Below, piece by piece: positions 1 through 9,200 of a DNA stretch of 64,000 bases. The notes beneath the pieces are model-generated. The model saw only the letters and a program-made list of their open reading frames with translations, was not told the DNA's origin and made no database searches. This stretch comes from Phytopythium helicoides (lineage: Eukaryota; Oomycota; Peronosporomycetes; Pythiales; Pythiaceae). The first letter of the stretch is position 1, and every line of letters begins with the position of its first letter. The position numbers and the translations under genes are program-made. The stretch spans positions 558,001 through 622,000 of the forward strand of contig JANFNE010000011.1 of assembly GCA_024867545.1 (NCBI GenBank). The letters are read 5' to 3'.

Positions 1-1327
1 GGTTCTCCGAGAAGTTCTTCAAAGGCTTTGCAGCGAGTTGCTCTTCTTCTGTGGAAGCACCATCGATTCTCTGGCGAAGAGAGTGTGAACGATGTGTCAA
101 CACGTGGATATCGGTAGCAGATGTGCCAGAAGATGCATTGCAATCATCATCGACAAAAACCTCAAAGGCGCTGGGGCCAGAGGCAGCTCGAGCGGTCGGC
201 CCTTCCGGCTCGGGGCGCGATTGGCTCCCAAGGTTCCAGGGCCGAGGCGCCAGGTCATTCTCCTTGTTTTGGTTCTGAACAGTATCCAGCGTCCTCCAGC
301 CGGTATTACTGTCAAAAGGATCGGCATCCACATCAGCAGGATCCTCATAGACAATAAATACCGGCTTGTGAGCGTTCGCTCGTCGGACACTCTCTGCACG
401 ACTATTTGCGAGCTGCTGGCGTTGTAGCTGGAGTCGGTAGTCACTCGTGTCTGCGCTTGGGTCAAAGGCTGTGATGTTTTCCAGCGCCACGCGACCAGGG
501 GGGTCATCCGAGCGAGTGGAATCGGCATCCTCATTGACGCGCAGCCAGTGGCGACTCATTCGGCGCTGGAATTCTTTGAACTTGCGCGCAAGCAGCTCTT
601 CTGGTGCTGCTTTTCTGGTAACATGGGGTGTGGAATAAACAACTTGTTAGCATCTCGTCCATGACAAAAAAGACACTTTTTTTTCTCGCGTACTTTTGGG
701 TTGCCTTGAGATAGATCTTGTGCGCCTCCGGGTACCGGCCGAGGCTCTCTAGTACCCACGCCCAGCCAATGTAGAAGAGCGCCACGGACTCGCCGATCTT
801 GTGCTGATACAAGTACTTGAAAATGTCCTTGGGGTTGGATACCAGATCAGCCTGCAATCGCAACCAAAGGCGCCGCATAAGTCTACTGCAAGCGCAAAAG
901 TGAGCACCAAAAAGTCTGCACGTACGTATTGAATCCACATGCGGATGTAGCGCATGTCGTTCTTGTAGCGCGGCACGTCCTTGAGCGCGCGCGTGCACTT
1001 TTCCAGCGCGCCAAACTTGCGCCGCGTGTCCTCCGGCAGGTGCGTCTCAATCCACCGCACGTACTCGCTCCACGCGGCCAGCGGGTCGTCGCCCTCGTAG
1101 CTCGCGACCTGTTGCTCCATGCGGCGCGCCTGCTCGTCCACGCGCAGCTTGTCCTGGAACGACTCGTGCGCCCGCAGCGCGCGGTTCAGGTCCGGCACCT
1201 TGCGCCCGCGCTTGAGCGGCATGACGTTCTCCTTGGACGTCTCCCACTCGAACTCGCCGCCCTCGAGCTTGCGCTTGCGCGTGGAGCCCACGGCGCCGTC
1301 GTCGCCAGCCTGGATCGCCACGCTCAT
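1..1327 (-). CDS. BUBR1/Mad3-like spindle checkpoint protein (3' end cut by window edge)
   Basis: Spindle assembly checkpoint protein; in the known family it binds Cdc20 and inhibits the anaphase-promoting complex. Three exons can be read: 1327-926, 851-694 and 614-1, with phases that fit and GT-AG introns (one donor GTACGT). About 390 residues are visible. Residues near 30 read WETSKENVMPLKRGRK, the first KEN box in its classic setting. It is followed by the TPR-like Mad3/BUB1 homology region 1 (WSEYVRWIETHLPE, then IGWAWVLESLGRYPEAHKIY). A second KEN box (NQNKEN) lies near residue 280. Two KEN boxes fit BUBR1/Mad3 rather than BUB1. The frame is open to base 1, so whether a kinase domain follows cannot be seen. 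The ATG at 1327 begins a short acidic leader before the KEN box. Confidence 0.9.
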
Positions 1328-1806
1328 GCCGCCTGCGCCGCCTGTCCGATACTGAGCGCGAGTGAAATGGTCCGCCTGTCTCGTTGAAGGTTTGTTTCCC
1401 TTTTGAACGCAGGGAGGGGAAAGCGCGCGCTTTCAATTTTACTTGTGCACATTATAGTATACTGAATGGAAGGTATTTCAAACGTTTGAACGCGCGAATT
1501 CGTTTGAAGCAGCGTCACTGAAGCGCAAATGTGCAGCGGCCCAGATGACGGCTTCCATGTGTAGCGGTCCAGAGAGGCGGAATATTCTTGTGTTGGCCAC
1601 ACACGTCTTGAAGTTGCCGGCGCTGATTGGGTGGCGTGGCGGTCGCGCTCATGATAATCGGGCGTTTTCCAAGTGTTTGGACGAGGATTTGCACAAACAC
1701 GGAGATCGCGTGAAGCGTCGGCGGCCCTGCCGGCGGTTCATCACTCGTGCTTTCGCGCTCCGCTAGAGACCGCTCGCCTCTCCTCTCTCTCTCTCTCTCT
1801 CTCGCA
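1328..1806. other. divergent intergenic region between the checkpoint gene and dapA
   Basis: 479 bp between two divergent ATGs, so it must hold both promoters. I recognise no gene. A pure (TC)n tract at 1784-1803 sits directly before the dapA ATG. Confidence 0.6.
1784..1803 (+). repeat. (TC)n pyrimidine tract just upstream of the dapA start
   Basis: An uninterrupted CT dinucleotide run ends three bases before the ATG at 1807. It may be a 5' UTR pyrimidine tract or only a microsatellite. Confidence 0.7.
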
Positions 1807-2889
1807 ATGGTGCAGCTGCAAGGAGCCATCACGGCGCTCGTGACGCCCTTCACGGAGGACGGCTCGGCCGTCGACTACGCCAAGCTGCGCGAGCTCGTCG
1901 AGTGGCAGATCCAGGAGGGCATTGACGGCCTCGTGCCGGTGCGTTGCGCTGCTGTGTCGGAAATTGTAGAGCGCGGTGGCCTGACGGTGGAGTGATGAAC
2001 GCAGATGGGCACGACGGGCGAGTCGCCGACCTGTGAGCCACGAGGAGCACGACAAGGTCATCGCCGAGGTCGTCAAGTACGTGGCAGGACGCGTGCCGGT
2101 CATCGCCGGCACGGGCTCCAACAGCACGGCCGAGGCGCTGCGTCTGACCAAGGCGGCCAAGGACGCGGGCGCTGATGCCTGCCTCGTCGTGTGCCCCTAC
2201 TACAACAAGCCCACGCAGAAGGGCATGTACGAGTACTTCAAGGCTATCGCCGCCGTCGGCCTGCCTGTGGTCATCTACAACATCCCTGGCCGCACGGGCA
2301 TTAACCTCGCGCCCAAGACCATCGCCGAGCTGTCCAAGATCCCGGGCATCGTCGCTGTCAAGGAGGCCACGGGCTCGCTCGACCAGGCTTGCGAGATCGC
2401 CGCGCTCTGCGACATCACCATCCTCTCGGGTGACGACAACCTCACGCTCCCCATGATGTCCATCGGCGCCAAGGGTGTCATCAGCGTGCTCTCGAAACGC
2501 CTGTACGTGCTCGTAATGGTTGGCAAAGTTGTGCGCTGGAGGCTCACAATATACTTCTGTTGCAGCTCCCGCCAAGGTGCTCGCCGTTACCAAGCCGGCG
2601 CTTGCAGGCGACTTTGCGACGGCTCGCAAGGCTGCACTGGAGAACGTACGTGATACGACTACTACTCCGGATTGATTGCTGATGTCAGGCATGGACTCAT
2701 TTTACTCTCTCGACTCGCCAGATCTTCCTCGTCAAGGCGCTTTTCAGCGAGGCCAACCCGCAGCCCATCAAGAAGGTCATGGAGCTGCTCGGCAAGTGCT
2801 CGGCCACCGTGCGCGCCCCGCTGATCCCGTGCGAGCCCGAGACGGTGGAGACGCTCACGCAGCTCCTCAAGGAGCACAAGCTGCTGTAG
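1807..2889 (+). CDS. dapA: 4-hydroxy-tetrahydrodipicolinate synthase (DHDPS), reading frame apparently disrupted
   Basis: Condenses pyruvate with aspartate semialdehyde, the committed step of the diaminopimelate route to lysine. Exons are about 1807-1938, 2005-2502, 2566-2645 and 2722-2889, with short GT-AG introns. Visible motifs are GTTGESPT (pyruvate site), YNIPGRTG (the catalytic Tyr loop) and VAVKEATGS (the Schiff-base Lys). Length of about 300 aa is normal. Two problems: GTTGESPT (2008-2031) and the following [12 protein letters not shown] (from 2036) lie in frames one base apart with no room for an intron. The end of exon 2 (TCGAAACGCCT, 2492-2502) joins exon 3 in frame only if one base is removed. 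Both look like single extra bases. Conservation on both sides argues for sequencing or assembly error over an old pseudogene. Identity is certain; integrity is not. Confidence 0.88.
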
Positions 2890-2920
2890 GTTGATATAAC
2901 AAGGAGCACAAGCTGCTGTA
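2868..2920 (+). repeat. 21-bp direct repeat duplicating the dapA stop region
   Basis: CAAGGAGCACAAGCTGCTGT with its following A occurs at 2868-2888, where it encodes the C-terminal KEHKLL and enters the TAG stop. It recurs at 2900-2920, just after the stop. This is a local tandem duplication with a 32-bp period. Confidence 0.9.
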
Positions 2921-3240
2921 ACTTTGTTGAATGAATTCGGGCTGCCGGGACAACGACAGCCCGTGAAGCTCTTTTGATCAACTTGAAGGCAGGCATGTGA
3001 CGAGGCGATTGAGTGGGTGGACCATGCTTCAGACTTCAATTGCAATCACTTCGAGGTTGCTCTGCTCAGCATAGATATATTACCGTCTGCTTATCGACAA
3101 GACATTCACGCCACAGCGCTGCCAGCCTCCTTCTGAAGACTGGCCGCGCTACATATATTGCCAGCAGTTGATCGAGCGATCGACGATATCGCTTGGTCGC
3201 CACATTTACATGGCACGACAACCAGTACACCACACAAGGC
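2921..3240. other. convergent intergenic region
   Basis: 320 bp between the 3' ends of dapA and the minus-strand membrane protein. I see no gene. Confidence 0.5.
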
Positions 3241-5088
3241 TTACTTGGTGCTATCGGCGTCCGAGAAGTTGCTCATGGCGCTGATACGGGAGCCTTGGCG
3301 ACTGTACATCGACATACCGGAACCGTACGAGTCGGTGCTCTCGCGAGACGGACGGAACGAGTACGAGTCGACCGAAACTTCAGAGTCGAGCCGAGACGTC
3401 CGAGTTGCATCGGAGAAGTCTGTCGGCCGGTACTCACTGGGAGCGCCAGCAGCGCCACCAACCGTGCTGGCACGTCCATCTGACAACGACGTATCACGAG
3501 CCGAGAACTCGGAGAAACCACTCGCAGTGCTGTAGCCACGGTCCTTGTCAACCTCCTCGCCGATCTCACTGCCATACTGCGACTCCTTCCAGTCAAACGA
3601 CTGCAGGTAGTACTGCTGAGACTCGTCCACGACCGAGTCACCGTAGTTCGAGATGCTTTCACCGCCGACACTGAAGTTGTTGTCATGGATCTCGCTAGGG
3701 GCGAGCGACGACAGCTCAGAAACGTTGCTCGCGCGTGGTGAAGGAGACATCGGCGCAGCCGCAGCCGCTGCGAAAGCTCCTCCAGCCTCAACACTGTGGG
3801 ACTCAGCAAGATCGCGAGAGCTGTCGTACTGGTGCACCGATCCGTTGTCCGTGCTAGGATGGCGAACAGAGCCACCGGAGGAGCTCGCGTTCAGCTCCGA
3901 TCCGCGCTCAGCGGAAGCCATCATTACGACTGTGTCGTTGCTCATCAAGATGGGATCATCTGAGCGGTCCGTGTTGCGAGCCGAGATGTTGGCGACGTAT
4001 CCGAGATCCATCTTCTCCTGCTTGCTGCGCTTGTTCTTGCCCTTGCCCTTTGTTGCAACCGCAGCCCCGCCCATCATGTCGTCCATGTGGGGAGATGCGA
4101 GGTCGAATGCCTTGTTGGTGCGAACGTTCGACTCCTTGCGGCGTCGCATGATGATAACGAATCCAATGACGCAAATCACACAGGCGGCGGCAATGACCGC
4201 AATAATCATCACTGTGCTCGAGGCGCTGCTGGAGTCGTTGGCGTTGGCCGTGTTGGCGCTGGACGAACCAGCCGAGTCCTCAGACGAGGTAGAGTCACCT
4301 GTGGTACTGGAGCTCGGCTTGACGGTCGCGGGCGACGAGGACGATCCCGAGGTTGAGGCTCCGCTCGTCAGGTCCGTCGAGTTCGAGTTAGCCGAGGAGG
4401 ACGTCGTTGGCGTCGGCGTCGTGCTTCCACTTCCAGTGGTGGAGCCCGACGTCGGCGTGGGCGTCGCGGTGGTCGGCGTGGGCGTGATCACCGTGTCGGC
4501 CGAGACGACCGTGATGGTCTCGAACACGAGGTACTCCTCGGCGCTAATGTCGAGCGACGAGTCTCCCGGCAGCTGCACAAGGCCCACAATGATGTACGTT
4601 CCCTCGGTCGTGAGCGTGAACGAGTTGTCCTCGAGCTCCTTGGTACCATCGCTGTCGAATGCGCCGGAGGACGATCCTCCGGTGCCCGCAGGCGCACCGG
4701 CCACGTTGGTGCCGCAGTTGGTTCCGGACGTGCACGCCCACATGAGCGACGTCTGCACTGCACCTGGCAGCCCCGTGGTCGAGTCGATGGCGTTTGGGAA
4801 GATGGCGCTGGAGACGCTCTTGTCGACGTCCGCCGACCACGAGACCGTGAAGGTCGTGGACACGTGCACCTGCGTGGAGGAGAGCGAGAGGCTGACGCCG
4901 ACGGGGCAGCGGCCGGCGTTGCTCGCCAGCAGCGTGTCGAAGGTCAGCGATCCGGCGCTGCCGCCGCTGCCGATGCCCATGCAGTACGTGGTGGACCCGT
5001 CGAGCGAGAAGCCATCCGACTCAATGTTGGTGGCCGTCGCGGCCGTCGCGGCCGCGCTCAGGGCGAGCAGCGCGCGCTGGAGCCGCAT
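3241..5088 (-). CDS. secreted Ser/Thr-rich single-pass membrane protein, 615 aa
   Basis: I do not recognise a family. The single-exon protein starts with a signal peptide (MRLQRALLALSAAATAATAT). An extracellular part of about 200 residues has paired Cys (CMGIG, GRCPVG, MWACTSGTNCG). A low-complexity Ser/Thr/Pro stalk of about 90 residues follows, probably O-glycosylated. The membrane segment is near residues 292-316 (MIIAVIAAACVICVIGFVII), followed by stop-transfer RRRKE. The cytoplasmic tail of about 295 residues is rich in Ser, Asp and Tyr, with many possible phosphorylation sites. The layout suggests a cell-surface sensor or receptor, but no kinase or other catalytic motif is visible. The ATG at 5088 is chosen because it opens the signal peptide. 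Gene reality is well supported by length and architecture; function is unknown. Confidence 0.8.
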   Translation of the reverse strand: MRLQRALLALSAAATAATATNIESDGFSLDGSTTYCMGIGSGGSAGSLTFDTLLASNAGRCPVGVSLSLSSTQVHVSTTFTVSWSADVDKSVSSAIFPNAIDSTTGLPGAVQTSLMWACTSGTNCGTNVAGAPAGTGGSSSGAFDSDGTKELEDNSFTLTTEGTYIIVGLVQLPGDSSLDISAEEYLVFETITVVSADTVITPTPTTATPTPTSGSTTGSGSTTPTPTTSSSANSNSTDLTSGASTSGSSSSPATVKPSSSTTGDSTSSEDSAGSSSANTANANDSSSASSTVMIIAVIAAACVICVIGFVIIMRRRKESNVRTNKAFDLASPHMDDMMGGAAVATKGKGKNKRSKQEKMDLGYVANISARNTDRSDDPILMSNDTVVMMASAERGSELNASSSGGSVRHPSTDNGSVHQYDSSRDLAESHSVEAGGAFAAAAAAPMSPSPRASNVSELSSLAPSEIHDNNFSVGGESISNYGDSVVDESQQYYLQSFDWKESQYGSEIGEEVDKDRGYSTASGFSEFSARDTSLSDGRASTVGGAAGAPSEYRPTDFSDATRTSRLDSEVSVDSYSFRPSRESTDSYGSGMSMYSRQGSRISAMSNFSDADSTK

Positions 5089-6245
5089 CCTGTCGGGGGG
5101 GAAAAGCGAGCAACGAGTGTACCGGCCGGTGGCGGCGGGTCGGCGAATGCCTCGGGGGAAAACTCGCGGTCAGGCGGTAGAGGGGGAGAGCAGAGCACAG
5201 GTGCACTGGCCGCCGAGCGCCTTTGCCGAGCTCGATCTATGCACAGGCCGCGGCCAGCAGATAGCGGCGGATCGCGGCGGCTTTACGGCGAGAAAAGCCC
5301 GAATGACCAAGGCGCGAAAGAGAGATGCCGGCGGGAGGAAGCGCACTGAGATGAGTGAGACCGGCGCTAGGTGGCGAAGCCAGCTGCCGCTCCCGCTCTA
5401 TCGCGCCAGCGTGGCAATCGCCTGCGAGATCGGGCGCTGAATCAGTACATGACGCGCGGTTTCAGTGAAGCGAATAGGGCCGGACGGCAACCGCCTCTGC
5501 AGACCACAAACGCGCGCCGACAGGTGCTACGGTGGAAGCCGGTCGGGCATACAAACATCAAGTCAATTCCCCCGCACTGAACGCTCTCATAGAGTCGGTT
5601 TTCCATCAGTCGAAAGGGTGCCAAGCGTATACTATACGCAAGTAGTCAGCGTGCGTTGACCACCATGGGGCATTGGCAATCGCCGACCTCGGAGTTGCCT
5701 CATAAGGTGTGAGAACCATGACGCAACTCGACCACACGCCACCTGCAGACCACATGGAGCGCGCAATGTGTGGCTGGAGGCTGTGGAAAGGCTCTCGCGG
5801 CATTATAGGCTCGATCCCAAGTATCCATACAACGTGTCAACAATGATCGGTGGTGCAAGTTGCAGCACCGACTGCGGACCGTAACGCCTTCGACTCGAGC
5901 TTTGAATAGCAACACAACGCTCCATTAGAGTGTGCAGAACGCTCCGAGAGACACGTAAGCGGCTGGAAACCGAGCGCGGCGACTCGACAAGTAACGGGCG
6001 CGGAACGATGGGCGAGCGCAACGTTATATGTATACCACTCGGTCCGAAACGTATAGTGCCACTGTACTGCCGAAATGGATACAGATTCAGACCAGTTCAG
6101 GCGGTTTCGTGTTGTACCCATGTTGTTGTGACCGTTTGCGTGTGGCTACATCATCCTCACCCCTTCAGCGCGATCTGAACGTCCCACTGCAAAAATATCA
6201 GCAGTACATTGTGATCACCTCAGTGGATTGCAAAGCCCGATGCTC
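5089..6245. other. intergenic region without a recognisable gene
   Basis: About 1.16 kb between two minus-strand genes. Only short, compositionally random open frames are present. It must contain the 5' region of the Ser/Thr-rich membrane protein gene. Confidence 0.5.
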
Positions 6246-9200
6246 TCAAAGCGATGGGGTATCAGCCCCATTCGCATCAGCTTCCTCATCGAAATCGATG
6301 ACGTACTCGTCTTCGTACGGCGTATCGGCGCCACTTTGTAGCAAGGTTTCAACGGGGAGGGTAATAGCTTGTGGACTAGATAACCCGGCAATTGCGGCCC
6401 ATGACATCTCCGGTTTTTGCTCATCTTCGAAGTCACCGTCGAGTGCGAGGGCACACAGATCTAATGCAGCTGGCTCTACGTCGCTGACGCTTGAACTCCT
6501 CGACGGTTTTTCCCACGCCGTCTCGTTCGTCTTGAGATTCACATAATAAGGGAGCCCACTCGACGGGTCGATATACATGACCCAGTCATTGTCAATCTCA
6601 TTGCTTTCGGTTTGTGGCTGCGCTGCCTCGAATTCGTGCGGCACTGTCCACGAGCATTCACCCGTCTCCAAATTATAGTAGAACGTTTGTTGTGTTGCTT
6701 CATCCACAAATGTCTGCCAAACACTTTGCTTGTCTGCGTCCTGGGAGAGTTGGTGTAGAGGTTCCCACGAGGTATATGAGTCGTCCACAGCTTGCTCATG
6801 CATATCCTCATGGCCGATGGTCAAATCATCGGTGTTGAGGTTCATAGATCCACTTGAACCGTGCTCTAAGGTCACGGCATTGGCCGTATTGTCATCATCA
6901 AGAATCCTGTTGACAACGATTTCACTACCTGGTGCTGTCCACTGCGACTCCCCCGTCTCTCGATTGTAGTAAAAGGATTTATTGTTGGCAAGATCCATGT
7001 AACGCTCCCATTGCGTCTCCAAAATGCCATTTTGTAGGGTTTCCAAGTCACTGTTGCTGATGAGGCTCTCCCCAGCAGTATCCTCGAAGAATTGGTCACC
7101 TACGTGAGAGGTGCCGCCTGATGTGCTGGCGTGGTCTACTTTTACTACTAAAGATTCGTCACACAGATTATCAACCGGTTCGGTCAACATATTGCCATCG
7201 ATTTCTGGACCCTCTTTTAAGCTCTCTTCAAGTCCAGTTAGTGATAATAAGTCGTTTTCGCTGATTGCAGTTTCAAAGTCATTCGTTAGGGTGTTGGATA
7301 TACAGTCTCGGTTTGGATCGTCTTCAAGGGAACGGCGATGTGCGCAGCTTTCCTCTTTGGGATAAACTGATGAGACATCATTTTCATTTACATCCTCAAC
7401 TGGGTCATTGTTTGTGTCGATGTTGTTTTGAATGTCGTTTGCGGCGGTAGGAGATGCTACCAGATTCTCCGTTTCAGCATCTCTTGCGGACTCCATACCC
7501 AAGATGACACTATCTATTGTCTTCTCAGGGGACTCTTCTTGGGCTTCATTTTTCCCAACGTTTTCGCTTGTATCTTCATATTTACTTACTAGAACTGAGG
7601 CCTCAATATCTTGTGATTGTTGCTCTGGAATGAGTTTTGTGCTAGTGCAGAAATCAGTAGCGTCACGAGCAACGATGCCAACGTCGTGTGTTTTAGGGTC
7701 AACATGAGCGTCACTGATGCACGGCTCAAGCAGTGATTCGCGTTTGGCTTTCTTTCTAGCCTGACGTCGATGGGAGCTCAAGAAGAAGTGCAATTGGTCC
7801 ATTATCAGTCGACGTACAGAGAAGCGCCGGAACTGTCGTTGAATGCGTATAGCGTACGCTGTGCAAGACGATTCCGGGCCAATCTCGCTTGGAACCGTTT
7901 TAAAATCAAGCTCCAAGGGTTGAAAACTCTTGTCATCGCATATTACTTCAACATTATTAGTCACACTTCGTGGTGATACTGCTGACAAATTATCAATATG
8001 TTCGCTGAAGCCGTCACCAGGAGCAGTGTCTTTGCTATCACTATATCGATGACAGATCTGTAAATGGAAATCGTTGAGTTCCAATTCAGGTGAAGGCATG
8101 CTTGTTACCCCAATACTAGTCTCACAACCATTGGCTCCAGTAGATTTGTCAGCTGGATGATTCATATTGAGCATTAAATGAGAGGAAGCAATTTCGTTCT
8201 CATAAACAACAGCTGCCACCTTAGCATCATTATTTCCAGAGGTGAGTTGTGGATTACAAATGAATTCTTCATCTCGCTGAGTAAGTAAGGCAGCTTCTTG
8301 CTCCTCGCTTACTGCATTGACCGAAGTTGCAAGTGCTATGCGAGCATTAGAAGAAGACGAACCAATCTCACTACGAGGAGATTCTTCGACGTTTGAAGAG
8401 CAGAGCTCAGATGCGGTCACAATATTCTCTTGGGTATGAACATGAGCCTCAGCTACTTCAATTATGGTGTGCTTGATGGGGTGAGCATCGGTTGGTACAA
8501 TAATTTCATGCGTTGCAGCAAGTTTTGGGTCATTATCACTGGAAGAATTTGGCACGTCAAGAGGCAATACATGACAGCTGCTGAGGTGGCTCGTTTGATC
8601 GGTACAAGGGATTGATTTTACCGCTGAGCTACAATCCTCGCAAAATCCTTCTGCTGGCGAAATTTGCTCTGTTGCAAGGGTCTCCATTTCTGTATCACTT
8701 AGTCGCTCTTCTACGCACAGTGTGGAGTCATTGACGACCGATAAAGATGTTACTTTGCAAATACCATGTTCTTCGTCGTCAACGAATACGGTATTGTCGT
8801 TAGATGGTGGCTCCAAGTATCCGTAATAATCCGAAGAAACTGCACTCACAGGAGGATGTCTAGATAAAACAGAGTGCTCGTCATCAAGTAAAGCTGATAT
8901 ACCATTACTTGGTAGTGTTGGCTCTGAATCATTGCTTTGTGAAAACCCCATGTCTATAGTACTAGCTTCATCAGAGAGACTGCGCTCAGCATTAGATTCT
9001 AGAGCCTCACTAGAGTCACTATAAGCATTACCCATATTTTCCTTCACGAGATCAGTTCCATTTTCAACGACTTCCACCAATGTGATAGCGTCCCCTCCAC
9101 CATTATCAGATGACGACAGATTCCCTTGAATACTGCCCCATTCCACAGAACAAATACCGGATATCCCAATGATGTCGGATACTGTACTTGAAGAATGGCA

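Noticed and set aside
3653..5440. 595-aa open frame on the plus strand
   Set aside because: Antisense shadow of the Ser/Thr-rich membrane protein; composition reflects the reverse complement of Ser/Asp codons and it has no domain.
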